DNA from: Exaiptasia diaphana
Taxonomy: Eukaryota; Cnidaria; Anthozoa; Actiniaria; Aiptasiidae
Direction of reading: 5' to 3'
Length of the DNA stretch: 64,000 bases
NCBI RefSeq assembly: GCF_001417965.1
Contig: NW_018384422.1
Coordinates: forward strand, 211,938 to 275,937
The stretch's first letter is position 1. The number at the start of each line of letters is the position of its first letter. Below, piece after piece: positions 13,060 through 25,100 of this stretch. Below the pieces are notes generated by a model, which searched no databases, had not been told where the DNA came from, and saw only the letters and a program-made list of their open reading frames with translations. A program made the translations under genes and the position numbers.

Positions 13060-13365
13060 TTATTGTCCATAATATATTTTCCGGGCCAGTGGTTTGGTAA
13101 ACACTTCTCGCACGAACCCGCAGCGCACTGAAACCCACTGAAAGAGCGCGCCTTTTTGCAACTGCGTTTGGGGTTTCCTANTGGACNGACTGGACGTGTT
13201 GAAGGACAATTTTTTCAAACGCTGCAAATTCTTACAATGCAACAATTCATGATGCATCAAATCATGAACAGCACATAGAAAAGACGAAACAAAGAGCAAA
13301 ATTGTTCGTGTACTTACATAACTTTCAACCAAGTCCTCAACTTTTTTCACGTCCACGATATCCAT
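13060..13365 (-). CDS. Possible small two-exon gene, about 67 codons, unknown
   Basis: An ATG at 13365 opens a 16-codon exon (MDIVDVKKVEDLVESY) followed by a perfect donor, gtaagt. An acceptor (atttgcag) upstream of cgtttgaaaaaattg continues in frame to TAA at 13060 with a basic peptide including GALFQWVSVRCGFVREVF. Without splicing the same frame stays open, so the ORF length alone proves little. It starts 115 bp from and opposite to CDC27, a typical shared-promoter arrangement. I do not recognise the product, and the two n bases in exon 2 blur it. It could be chance. Confidence 0.35.
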   Translation of the reverse strand: MDIVDVKKVEDLVESYVSTRTILLFVSSFLCAVHDLMHHELLHCKNLQRLKKLSFNTSSXSXRKPQTQLQKGALFQWVSVRCGFVREVFTKPLARKIYYGQ

Positions 13366-13480
13366 GGTCAGCGGAAAGGAAATTGAGCATGCGTACATTC
13401 TCCAGTAACGATCGAATTGAAGTTTTTTTAAACGTACAAACTGGGAATAATTCCTCGGGAAAACAAGGATTTTATGGATA
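13366..13480. promoter_or_regulatory. Probable bidirectional promoter, CDC27 and the 13060-13365 frame
   Basis: Only 115 bp separate two opposed candidate start codons. No TATA box is evident. Inference from spacing only. Confidence 0.35.
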
Positions 13481-16400
13481 ATGGTCTATGAAGAACCCAT
13501 AAGGGTATGTAGGAATATATTTTTAAAGTATTAAGTGTGTAGTTGTTTGGGTTTTGTCAAAGTGGGCTGATAGTCTGTTGAGTTTTGAAAGAGGGAGATC
13601 ATAACAAAAGGCGGGATTGTGATTAAAACGAAGAATTTACTAAGTTTTTATATAATGGGCTTTTGGCTATTTGTTTTATTGGACCTAAGGGAGTGGGCAT
13701 TCATCAGTGAAATTCAACATAGATAGTGTCATCTGAGCCAACTGTATTTAATAACCATAGATGTTTTTGTAACAAGATTGAGAACTAAGTCTCATATAAA
13801 TTAATATGCGTTTCCAGGCGTCTATATGGCATGCCCTACACCATTATGCCTACAAAGATGCCATATTTTTAGCAGAAAGATTATATTCAGAAGGTAGGAT
13901 CACTTCTGTTTTCTTTGTGTGAGTGGTAATCATAATAGCAAACATGTTGTCTCTGTGNAACATGTATGATCCTTATCAACTCATATCTTCTAAAATGGAT
14001 ATTGTTGGTTTGATAGTGAACACAGGTGACACACTACATCTGTTGGCTACATGCTATTACCAAAGTGGTTTGGTCCAGAATGCCTATTCATTATTACAAT
14101 CTAAAGGATGTCTTACACCATTATGTAGGATTCTGTTTGCAAAATGTTGCTATGAATTGGACAAGTATGTTGAAAATAAAACGATGATAATAATAATTTT
14201 GTTAGTACCTTCAACCACAGTTATGAGCCTTATAGGGTCTTTGCTACGTGCAGTTTGGTAATTTTTGAATCAAAATAAATATTACAGTATATTATAATTG
14301 GTTAGAATTCTTTGAATTAGNGGTCTCCTTGTTTTAATATGCTAACAGAAGTCATTTAAAAAATATTAAGTGCCACAATTCCTATTCAAATTAGATCCAC
14401 CATTTAATTAGATATTGATTGAATTATATTTATATTCAGTATGAATTGAGACAATTACATAAAAGTAAACCAACAACAGGGTGATGTTAACAGCAAAAAT
14501 AACTATAATTATACCTTTTTTAAATTGTACTTTAAATCAAAGATTTCGGGTTAATTTGATGCATGTAATTTATATGTAGGCTTGCTGAAGGAGAAATGGC
14601 TCTAGCAGGAGGATGTTTAACCAATGGAAAACCCATTGAAACTATTGCTAGTGAGTTTGGAAACTCTGCAGGATATGCTTTGGCTATGCTTGGGCAGATA
14701 TGTAGGTTGGTATTAAACAATAACCTTGTTTTTCACCATGANGTGTGGTAAAGAGTCCTATGCTCTGATAACTGAAAAAAAAGTAAGGATTAGTTTAATT
14801 GTATATTTTTGTTATGTCATTTTAATTTTTAATTTACAGGAAATCTGATCAGGCCAAAAGGGCAATTGAGTGTTTTAAAAGCAGTTTGAAGTATAATCCT
14901 TGTTTATGGAGTTCATTTGAAGCACTGTGCAATNTAGGTAGGTCCCATTGGTGTGCATTATATTCTACATACATAAGATTAATGATAACTTTATGTAACA
15001 CAGGAGAAAAGCCAGATCCAGCAGAATACTTCAAAGTATCAGCATGTCCCAAGATATTTACTGTACTGACAAACAGAGAAAGTGTATCAACAGGACTATC
15101 AACAGCAGGGACATCATCTAACATTAATAATAAACGCCAAGCAGAAGAATGTATTGCTACAGAGAATCTTGACCCCTCTCAGAATAACAGTTCATCTTTT
15201 AGTAATACCCCTGTAGGCGATGTAAATAGTGGTGTGTTTTTAGTTCCACCAACACCAATGAGCTCAATTAGTGAGAATAGAGTAAGAACAAGAGTGGGAA
15301 GAAATTTGCTTGGTGCTCATCAGTCATCAAGTCCACTTACTGCAAGGTGTGTTCATTGCTTTCTTTGAATATTGCCTTTTTTCACTTTTATTTTGAAATG
15401 CTAATTACAAGAATAAAACTTTAACTTTTAAAAAATGAGTAAAAAATGTAAACNTTTTCAGTTCCTATCCAAATGGTGATCAGTATGTTTCTTTGAATAT
15501 NATTTACATACTATTATCCTTCCAATACTCCATTATACACAATTACCATTACACAAATAAGTTGTAGTGCTGACTCAGTTTTTGGTGTGTGAGTATAAGC
15601 ATTCAGACACAACTACAGTGCTCAGTATGATAATCATATTTTCTTTATCCATACATGTATAATGTAATTTAGTCGTTTTAATGAATGTCTTTTGTTAGTT
15701 TTGGAGTATTACCGTCAGACACTCCCATAGAGATGAATTTTATGCCATACATGACACCATCACCGACTGTAAACTCGTCAAGTGATATACATACAGGACA
15801 CACCCCAAAGGCTCCTGTTAAAAAGGTAATTTTGAAGTCTTGTNCATTTTTACCTACAAGGGAAATGAAATGAGGCATATAACATGAGCAGTTGTACTGT
15901 AGGTTGTCCATGTAAGTTGGAAAAGTCAAGCATTTGTATGTGTATGTTTTTATGGTGTTATTAATTCTGTAAGTGTTATATCTTTGTAGGTTGTGGAGAC
16001 ATATCCTGACTTTGATGGTACATGTATATCAAATATATTTTATTTTGGTAGGGTGTTAGAAGAAGTGATGCCACATCAACGAAAACATCAGCTTCAATTA
16101 CAACGCAAACATCAACTTCTTCATCTCTTATCCTCACAAGAGCCTCTCCACAGACTACATCAACTCAGTCAATCTTGTCACCAGGAAAGAAAACAGTACG
16201 GCGTAGCACAAGATTGTTTTCAATGAATTCAAGCTCATCTGAAGAAATTGGCTCTGTAAGTCTAATTTGAAGTAGTTCTGCTTTTAATGCAAATTATCAA
16301 AACAGCAAAATTGTGCTATAAATTCAGTTCTATTAATTATTCTCGTTTCTTGACACATTTTGGTTTATTCCTAATACATATAGCATACATTTGCACAGGC

Positions 16401-19109
16401 TTATATTCTCAATGTATATTGTTTGAATATTAGGACATCAAAAAATTAAGAAGTACAAGTAGAACAAGTACGGTTAGAAAGGTGAGGAGTGCCAGAATGA
16501 AATGCTTTTCAACATTATACAACAGACTAANGTCACTCACTGTATCAGTTACAGATGGCTGATGAATACAATTAGCTTATTTTAGCTTTTGAAAACTGAT
16601 TACTGAATTTTGTACTATCCTAGACAAGACGGCAGACAAGAAGCAGTAACCAGCAGCCATTGGGTCCTTGTGTATCTAATGTGATTCAGGGTGAGACATC
16701 TGTTCAACAAGATAAACCATTAATCAAGGGATCACCATCCAGTAATGGTCTTGGTATGTATAGCATTGATCCATTCATTAGGGAATAATATTCTTTGTAA
16801 ATGTAATATGCATATGATTCATGAAATACAAGGTTCAAGACAAGAAGTTCAACATACGTGCATGTACAAATATCTTAATACAGTGTTTGTCAAGTATCTT
16901 GTCTGCATGACCAACTGAATTATTTCTTTGCAGAAGGACTTATGACATTGCTTCGTCAAATTGGAACTGCCTATCAAAAGCTGAGTTGTTATGAGTGCAA
17001 ACAAGCAATAGAATTATTTTTAGCTTTACCTCCTCATCAGTACAACACTGGATGGGTGTTAACACAAGTTGGCCGTGCTTACTTTGAAATAGCTGAGTAT
17101 CAAATGGTATGGATTCCACTTTTTTAAAACTTCATTAGTCTTCCAGCTTAAGCCAATTTCATTGTCAGTTAATAATAATGACTTGGTTAACATTGATTAT
17201 TTTCTAGGCTGAAAAGTTGTTTTCTGAAGTTCAAAGGTTGGATCCAAGGAGATTAGAAGGTAGTCAAAGTACATGTGTTTGTTGATTCAACCATTATATG
17301 TTATTACATGTACATTCCCTTGTAGCAGTTAATCACATCATTAAATACTTTGTATAGGAATGGAAATTTACTCCACAACACTGTGGCATCTTCAAAAGGA
17401 GGTTGCCTTGTCAGCACTTGCTCAGGAGTTGACAGAAATGGACCGCACTTCACCTNAAGTAAGTATCTTTGATAGAGAAACATACAATGTTGAGTGAATA
17501 TATAATTAATGTGGCTAGACAAGCTCCAACATCTTGAAAGATATTTATTAACTCAAAAGTGGACTTGTTTACCATCTGGAGTTTGGTTTGGTTTTGCTGC
17601 TTTGATAGTTTCCATTAACTAATTGTTGCTCATTTTACTGACAGGCATGGTGTGCCACAGGGAACTGTTTTAGTCTTCACAAGGAACATGATACAGCTAT
17701 AAAGTTCTTTCAACGTGCTGTACAAGTTGATCCAAACTTTACTTATGCTTACACACTACTTGGTCATGAATATGTCTTGACAGAAGAATTAGATCGTGCT
17801 ATGTCATGTTACCGCATGGCTATCAAGGCTGATCCTAGGCACTATAATGCATGGTATGGCTTGGGTTTCCTGTGTTTTATGCTGTTCATCCTCCCAAAGA
17901 TATTAAATCTTTCAAAACAAAAATGAATGAAGCTTGTCATTTCTTTAGGTATGGCATAGGAATGATTTATTATAAACAAGAAAAGTTTAATCTGGCTGAA
18001 GTTCACTTCAGGAAAGCATTGTCTATAAATCCATCCAGTTCTGTGTTATACTGTCATATTGGCGTGGTAAGTTTCTTGGAAATGTTGAACAGCAGATATT
18101 AAGCTAATAGTCATTTGAATGAGAATCAATGTAATGTTGTAAATAAAGCCAAAATGTGAACTGTATGCTTTATCAAACTTATTGGCTTAATTTGATCAAT
18201 CTTATTTCTGTTTAAGGTTCTTCATGCTATGAAAAAATCTGAAGCTGCTTTAGCCACCATTAATAAAGCAATGTCAATTGATCCCAAAAACCCTTTGTGT
18301 AAATTCCATAGAGCATCGATATTGTTTTCTATTGAAAAATACCAGGTATGTATCATCAAATCATGGCATTACTTTCAAAACACCAAGATAACAGCTTTAT
18401 CGACTCGCGTGCATGTAATATCCTCTATTTATCGAATCGCGTGCATGTAATATCCTCTATTTATCGACTCGCGTGCATGTAATATCCTCTATTTATCGAC
18501 TCGCGTGCATGTAATATCCTCTAAATAATTCGCGAATTTGAGAAGATGTGCCTGAGATTCTATCAATCACGTGAACCAAGCAGTAGTATATACCACCGTT
18601 AGTCAGTAGTCTGTAATGTAAATAAGACACCATCACGTGACCAGAGCAAGAGACCAGTCTATATGTGGTTTATACACAATCAAGCATTAGTAATTTTAAA
18701 ATGGCAGCATAACGAATTTATTTATGCAGAAAGCTTTACAAGAACTTGAAGAACTCAAAAAGATAGTGCCAAGGGAGGCACTAGTGTATTTCCTTATGGG
18801 AAAGGTATGCCTGTTTTTCCTTAACGTGATTCAAATAATCACCCATACTGAGCTATGATTATTGTGTGTTCCAAGGTTCACAAGAAGCTGGGTCAAACTC
18901 ACTTGGCTCAAATGAACTTTTCATGGGCAATCGACTTGGATCCTAAAGGTGCTAACAATCAAATTAAAGACGCCATTGATAAGCGTTATCTACCAGATGA
19001 TGAGGACAGTACATTAGGGTGTAATGAAACATCCATGGATCAATCGGGAGACGACGAAGACGCTATGGGTCTTGACAATGAAAGTAGTTCTAGCATGGTC
19101 TTGTTTTAA
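13481..19109 (+). CDS. CDC27: CDC27 (APC3), TPR subunit of the anaphase-promoting complex, 801 residues
   Basis: This is a scaffold subunit of the APC/C ubiquitin ligase, which drives mitotic exit; its TPR superhelix binds CDH1/CDC20 and APC10 through their IR tails. Eighteen exons join in phase: 13481-13504, 13818-13893, 14026-14164, 14580-14705, 14840-14937, 15004-15346, 15699-15825, 16052-16255, 16434-16481, 16624-16753, 16934-17106, 17208-17259, 17358-17458, 17645-17853, 17949-18066, 18217-18345, 18730-18804, 18876-19109. The tiny first exon gives MVYEEPIR, matching the family start, then ASIWHALHHYAYKDAIFLAE and LLATCYYQSG. A Ser/Thr-rich linker (about residues 165-425) separates the N-terminal TPRs from the C-terminal array (GNCFSLHKEHDTAIKFFQRA, FRKALSINPSS, INKAMSIDPKNP). 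The end is acidic (DDEDSTLGCNETSMD), as in other CDC27s. Human CDC27 is about 824 residues. Confidence 0.96.
18396..18525. repeat. Four tandem copies of a 32-bp unit in a CDC27 intron
   Basis: The unit tttatcgactcgcgtgcatg followed by taatatcctcta starts at 18396, 18428, 18460 and 18492. Copies are identical except one base in copy 2. It lies in the intron between 18345 and 18730. Confidence 0.95.
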
Positions 19110-19742
19110 TATTATTACCAATCCAAATTAGACAATAATAATTGATCAAATTATTTCTGTACAGTACGTTTCATATTCAAATACAAGTTATTAATTTTGG
19201 AAAGAGTTAGGGTTTATCATTAATCAGTGTTTTATTTTTCTATCTCAAGATATCATTGTATTATTAATTATATTACAAGAAGGACTGTTTTAAGAACGTC
19301 TACTGAATCCAATAAAATTGCATTACTACCAACTGGAGGTTCTTACTATAAATACTTTATTAATGTATTGCTTGTTTATTTGTAGAGTAGCGTTTCAAAT
19401 TAACCGATGAATTAGATATTGAATGGAAGTGATGAGTTTCTTTTAATTTAGAGGTAAGTTTCTGTTTGTGATGGAAAATGTCATTCCACCATTGTTCCTC
19501 CCACTCCTTTTATGAAACACCTTTGTGCCGCCTCAGTTGCAATACACGTGCACCATGTTTGTCCCAAACAAGGTTCATGTTTTGACTTTTCAATTTTTAT
19601 TGTGAATCACCAACGGCAGCTTACTTTTATACAAACACAAGAGTTCATAGTTCAAAACTATCCTAGACCCAAGCTAAAAAAAGCGCATTTACAAAAAAAA
19701 AAAGGTAATATTCGCCGCGACTATTTACAAATAAATACAAAT
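19110..19742. other. Tail-to-tail intergenic region, CDC27 and channel gene 3' ends
   Basis: Contains the CDC27 3' UTR with a poly(A) signal aataaa at 19311-19316, about 200 nt after the stop. The right part should hold the 3' UTR of the minus-strand channel gene. No other gene seen. Confidence 0.6.
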
Positions 19743-22118
19743 TCATATAGAGTCAGATTTTGATGAAAGTCTCTGCATTATGAAACTCTCTTCACTAGGA
19801 GTGTCTAGCTTTTTCAATTTTCTGCTTCTCAGCTTACGTGCCTTCCACAGTTCCAGGCTGTGTTTTTTTATCAGTTCTCTCGACGTTCTTTCCATATTAT
19901 CTTTAAAGGTGTTAACTATGTCCTNCATTATCTCTTTCTTCTTTGAAATGTCGTGCAAAACCGCTGAAAAAAGAGTAAAAGCTTATTTAGTGTTTTAGAG
20001 ATTGGTTGGATAATGCATTTTTTTGCATAAAAAGCACTCCTTACCTTGCCCTTCGATAGGGGCCCTCGTTCGTACTCTTCGTATCCAGTCAAAGGTTATA
20101 CCAAATATAAGAAACAAGCACAACACACAACCTGTGAATTTCACTGAATCNTTGAACTGTTCAGCCTTGGTGTTGAACAAGCCATCTGTAATGATCTGGT
20201 CAGGAGGGTCTTGTTTGTACTGTAGCGAAAAACAAAGACCTAATGTATCGAATTCAGATTTGATGATTTCTCATTAATTGAGCACATGTGAGATTCAGCG
20301 TTTGAAACGGGCGTCAGAAAAAGGAGATCAATCAATCAATGCATAATGAAGTCCAATGACGTACGTACCTCGATCATTCTGACGTTATTGGATATATTAT
20401 GGTATATGTCTGCTGCAAACGCCGTTAAGTATTCATGAAAGCATTGTCTTAACTGAATGGCATATCCAGCAGTTACCAGACCGTACGCCATCTTATAATC
20501 CAAGACTTTAGCAATTCTTAGGGAGGGTCTGTTAAACAAGTCACTTCTTGATCCCGCTGCATACGTATCTACAAGAATACCGTCCACTTCTTTGTCTTCC
20601 AATGCATTGATCAGTTCGAGAAGAGTGTGGTATTCTCTTCCTTAAGAAATTTTCATTAAAGGATGTGTTATATTATTATACTGGTCCTTGTGGATTTTCA
20701 ATTTGACAATAATCCATTTGATTATTGGACTGTAGGAAAATTTACACTTACTTTCGTTTACTTTAGCATTTTTCCTTTTTCCCAACCAGAATTCGGGACT
20801 GTTATGCAAAGCAGCAACCTTTGAAAAATTTAATCAAAACATCGGTGATAATGTATAGAACAACAACAGTGTCTCTGTTACTGACCTTGGAACCGTAAAG
20901 CATTTGTTTGTTGTTGATTGTGACTTCTGTAAGGGAAGTTGTTACGGTACTTGTACAGACCGATATTATAATAATNCCGCACAAAGTCCAAATTACTGCA
21001 AACAAACGACTACCGTGCCCAATTGGGGTTTTATCACCATAACTAGTAATGCGATAACTGGAATTAGTACTTTTTAGTGCAACAACTGTACAGATTGACT
21101 GAAAATACCGACTAGTGCATACAACATTGATGATAGTAGTGGTATGAAAACCTTGTCATGCTNACCCAACCGTTGTCATGGAGACAAAAGCCCACCAGAA
21201 ACCATTTTGAATTCCTTTGTGGAAGGACTGTGGGTAATGTTGAGGGTTTAGTCTTGAGTCCTGGAAAGAAAATGTGACCTGATCATGGATCATCGGTTTC
21301 TTGTATGAACAACCTTGTTTCTGATAAGAACTAATAATTCAGGCAGGCTACTAGCCGTGATATGGACGTGCTATCAAATTAACTGGCAGTTCATGGTCAA
21401 TAGTCTTTTTTGAGAACATGGATGTTGCAACAATATTGTTTTGCATGTTCTTAAAACGATGATGTTTGTATGATTACATGATAATGATTTTGTACACTTA
21501 CAAGGACCCAGATGATAAACCCAGCAATGTAACACATAACAATCGGAACAGCCAACACAGGCCAACACCCAATTATGGCGTTAAACATATTTTCTCTTAA
21601 TTTCACCGTGTCTTTCTTGTAAACGATGAACGCGACTCCAGGAGACAAAATCAAAGGAGAAAAACCAAGTCCACCTTTGTACAGAGATTGATCGTAATGG
21701 CCGTAAATCGGAAAACTGAAGTCAGAATGACCGTCGATGGATTGAACAAGCTGAAACAATATTAAAAATAGTATCATCTGATGGGATATACATACAAATG
21801 ACCACTCAAGTCTTAAATGTCATGTTTTTGGTTCTCGATGTTGTTCTTTTTACATANTGAGTGATAGTATTGTCTTCCACCGAAGTTTAAAAGTACGGGT
21901 TCTATGCATTACCTCTCCAAGGGACGATTTCTTAGCGGATGTTCCATTCCCATCAAATCTAAAGTTGACTGTGGAGTGACCATGATCCTTGCAATGACCA
22001 CAGCAATATGACGTCATATTAGCAACCAATGCTGGTATTATAAGACCGGTAGTGATATTTACATATGGACTGTATTCACTCCAACTCGTTGTCAATGTTC
22101 TTGTACAGCGGCATGTTT
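19743..22118 (-). other. Channel module: S1-M1-pore-M2-S2-M4 with TTVGYGDKTP filter
   Basis: S1 starts in exon 22118 (CRCTRTLTTSWSEYSPYV) and ends with SPGVAFIVYKKD before M1 (CWPVLAVPIVMCYIAGFII, about 21580-21510). The pore helix GFWWAFVSMTTVG ends at 21166; the next exon begins YGDKTPIGHGSRLFAVIW and M2 ends in ISVCTSTVTTSLTEV, like the iGluR/GluR0 M3 ending SIFTATLTTSLT. S2 follows (HNSPEFWL, then DGILVDTYAA, whose Asp sits where iGluRs bind the ligand amino group). M4 is FTGCVLCLFLIFGITFDWI, then a basic tail. The S1-pore-S2-M4 order defines an iGluR-type topology. S1 is short, and the region aligned to the usual ligand-carboxylate Arg (before SPGVAF) shows no Arg, so glutamate binding is doubtful. 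K+ selectivity is inferred from the filter. Confidence 0.88.
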
Positions 22119-25100
22119 CTGAAATGGAAATCATGTGATCGTAATTGAAACAGTGATAAAGATACGACGAATCTTCTCATCTTACCCCCAAATGTAGTGG
22201 CTTTAGGACCGGCTCCCTTCCTTGTGGAGGCGACTACGGTTATCCTATACACAGACAGTGGCTGCAAACCCATGATAGTGTACGATGTTTGGTTAGGCGA
22301 TAATGAAACTATACTGATATTGTCATCATACACTTCTTTGTCACCCCGTTTCACAGCTAAATAGGTTAGATGATAACCTGTCAGCTTTCCATGCATGTGA
22401 TTGGCTGCTACGGGTTTCCAACTAACGGGTATTGTATATAGACTTGTCCAGTTTTGAGCTGTGAGGTTCTGCGGCGTTTCGCTGGGAACTGAAGTAACAA
22501 CAACATTATACTGCATCTCTGTTGCTTTTTAAGCCACTTTGCTAATGATTTTGTGATTTGTGTGCAAACTATTATCTTACCATCTTCGTCAGTTGTCACC
22601 GAATGAAATGACTTATTTCCATATCCTGCGGAAGTGGCTCCTGATATTATGACGTCATAGCGTGTATTCTTTTTAAGCGCTGTAAGTCTCGTTGAGAATT
22701 GATCGGTTTCTTGTGTGTATGACTCGTTGGATCCAGTCCTTCGATATTCTACTCGATAACTAATGATTCGACCATTGCGGTGTCCAATAGGAATCAAGTC
22801 CCAGAATACACTAACGTTGGTTGAACCTCTTGAAGCTACCACTACTTTAGTTGGTGGATGTGTTGGCACTGACAAAAAAAAGGACATATAACTATCTACT
22901 ACATCCAAAAAAGTGTCCATTGGCAATAATGTTAGTGATAAAATTATCATTAATGTTTCCATATATATGTTCAGTTTCTTTTGAAATTGTACATCTAAAA
23001 TGTCGTGTCAGTTCTCGTCATTACCTGATTCTCCAGTTGTAACATAGACCGGTTTACTGAAATTCCCCTCAAACGCGGTATAAGCTGAGACTTTGATGAT
23101 ATATCGTGTGTAATAGTACAGGTCTTTTAAAATAACCTCTTGGGTCCAATGATCAACTGATATATTCCTCTCACCAGCAAATGGATGGTTAATACCCATA
23201 TATAATACACGATAACCACGAAGTTGTCCCTGTGCAATGCTGCTCCATTGAACTAATATTCGATTGGTACCGTTCAACTGTGCTTTCACTTTAGATGGAA
23301 CGAACTTTGGAGCTGGCAACAATAGGAGACTGTCTAAACACATTTTGTACTTTGTACATTTATCGCGTTAAGTAATATTTCTTCGTACTTAATGCAATAT
23401 TTGATAACAGGTTTTTTTGTTCATTTTGTACTTGCTCATACCTTCATTATTTGTTGAAGTATAAATTAACTTGCTAAATGGTCCTTGTCCTTTCCTTGTA
23501 AATGCACTGATCTTGACACTGTAATTACTCTGCTTTTGTAAACCGTGAAGAACGATCTTGTCATGGTCACTGGATACTTCACGCCTTAAGATCATCAACC
23601 CACTTGAGTTGAACAACATGACCAGGTATTTGGTTATAATTCCTCGTCGCTGTGAAATTGCAACAGGTCGCCATTTGACTTCTATGCTGGTCAAACTCAC
23701 TGGAAAAGCTGCAGGAGATCGGGGAGGACCTGTCGGGACTAGATTCATGCACCAAATATTGACATCAACTAACCTTGTTACCTTATATCCTTTATTCCTA
23801 TATCTATACTAATGGACATACACTAAAAACTCACGTTGACTGTTCCAAGTTGCTCAATGGTGTCGATGAATAAATGGCAAACTAAACAATTGTGAATTAC
23901 CTGATTCGTCAGTTCTACATGTCACAGTCGATACATTTCCTTCTCCTTTTATGGTATAGCACGTGACATGGATGTTATACAAAGTGTAATTGACAAGTCC
24001 TTTCAGGATATATGATGTAAGCTTTGTATCAATGGATCCCAGACTATCAGCTCCATCGCTGTAATTGACCTTGTAGCCAAGAATGATGCCGTTAGGATTA
24101 GTTGGTGGTTGCCAGGTAACCCGAATACTCGTAGAACTGTCATTGGTTGCCTGGAGACTGATAACTGCTCCTGGGACTAAAAAGTGAGTTATAGTTAATA
24201 CATCCAGGGGCGGATCCAGAACGTTACAAAAGGGGTTGTTTATTTTTAGAATGAGTCCCATACAGATTTGATTCTTTTATTAATTTGTGTCATTATTTCT
24301 ATTTCCATATTTTGAAATATACACGAATGAAACTTCATGTACGCATTTTATTTCAATGTGTTATATTTGTACTTACCATCCTCTCCTGTACTGACCACAA
24401 AACCTGGGCTGTAAGGTCCTTGACCAACTGTCCCTCCAGCGATTTTGATAGAATAGTTCGTAAACTTCTGTAAGCCATCTAAGATGATGTGAGGGCTTGA
24501 TATAGCTCTTCTTTTCCGCCGTGAAAAAGACGATGTAATGTTCTTAATATAAGTCAGCGTTGTGTTGACCACTTGGTATTGTACGATGTAATACCGTAGA
24601 ATGCCGTTTAATTTAGGTTTGGGAATTGTTTCCCATGATTTTATTAGTATAGAAGTAGATCCTTGACTTATTGCCTCAGTTATTACGGGACTTCCAGAAG
24701 GAGCTGCAAAGTAAAAGATAGACTCAGCAATACTACAGAACTATCCACTATTGAACTAATCTATAGTGGGGATCTGTCTAACTCTAGTCGTCAGAAAGGA
24801 CCATTCTAAACAAGTATGAACATGCAATATCTATGACAGTTCAATTCACCTGCTTCGCTGGTTTTGATGATGTAAGGAGATTTCAGTCCTGGACCTTGTC
24901 CTTTAGTATTATAACCTGTAATCTGTATGCGGTATGTCGAGTAAGGTCTCAGGTTTGTTAAGGTTATTTGTGAGTTATTTGTTGTTGCATAGCTTGGTAC
25001 TTGTGCGTTACTATAGTTGAGTAAGTAGTAGGTTATGTTATATCCTAGTAATAAACCATTCCTTTGTGATATTGGGATTGGTTTCCACGCTAAATGCACT

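Noticed and set aside
19743-22118. Channel module as a separate voltage-gated or two-pore K+ channel gene
   Set aside because: The pore is preceded by S1 and a single M1 and followed by M2, S2 and M4, the iGluR order. No voltage sensor is present, and the FN3-9 exon joins it in phase.
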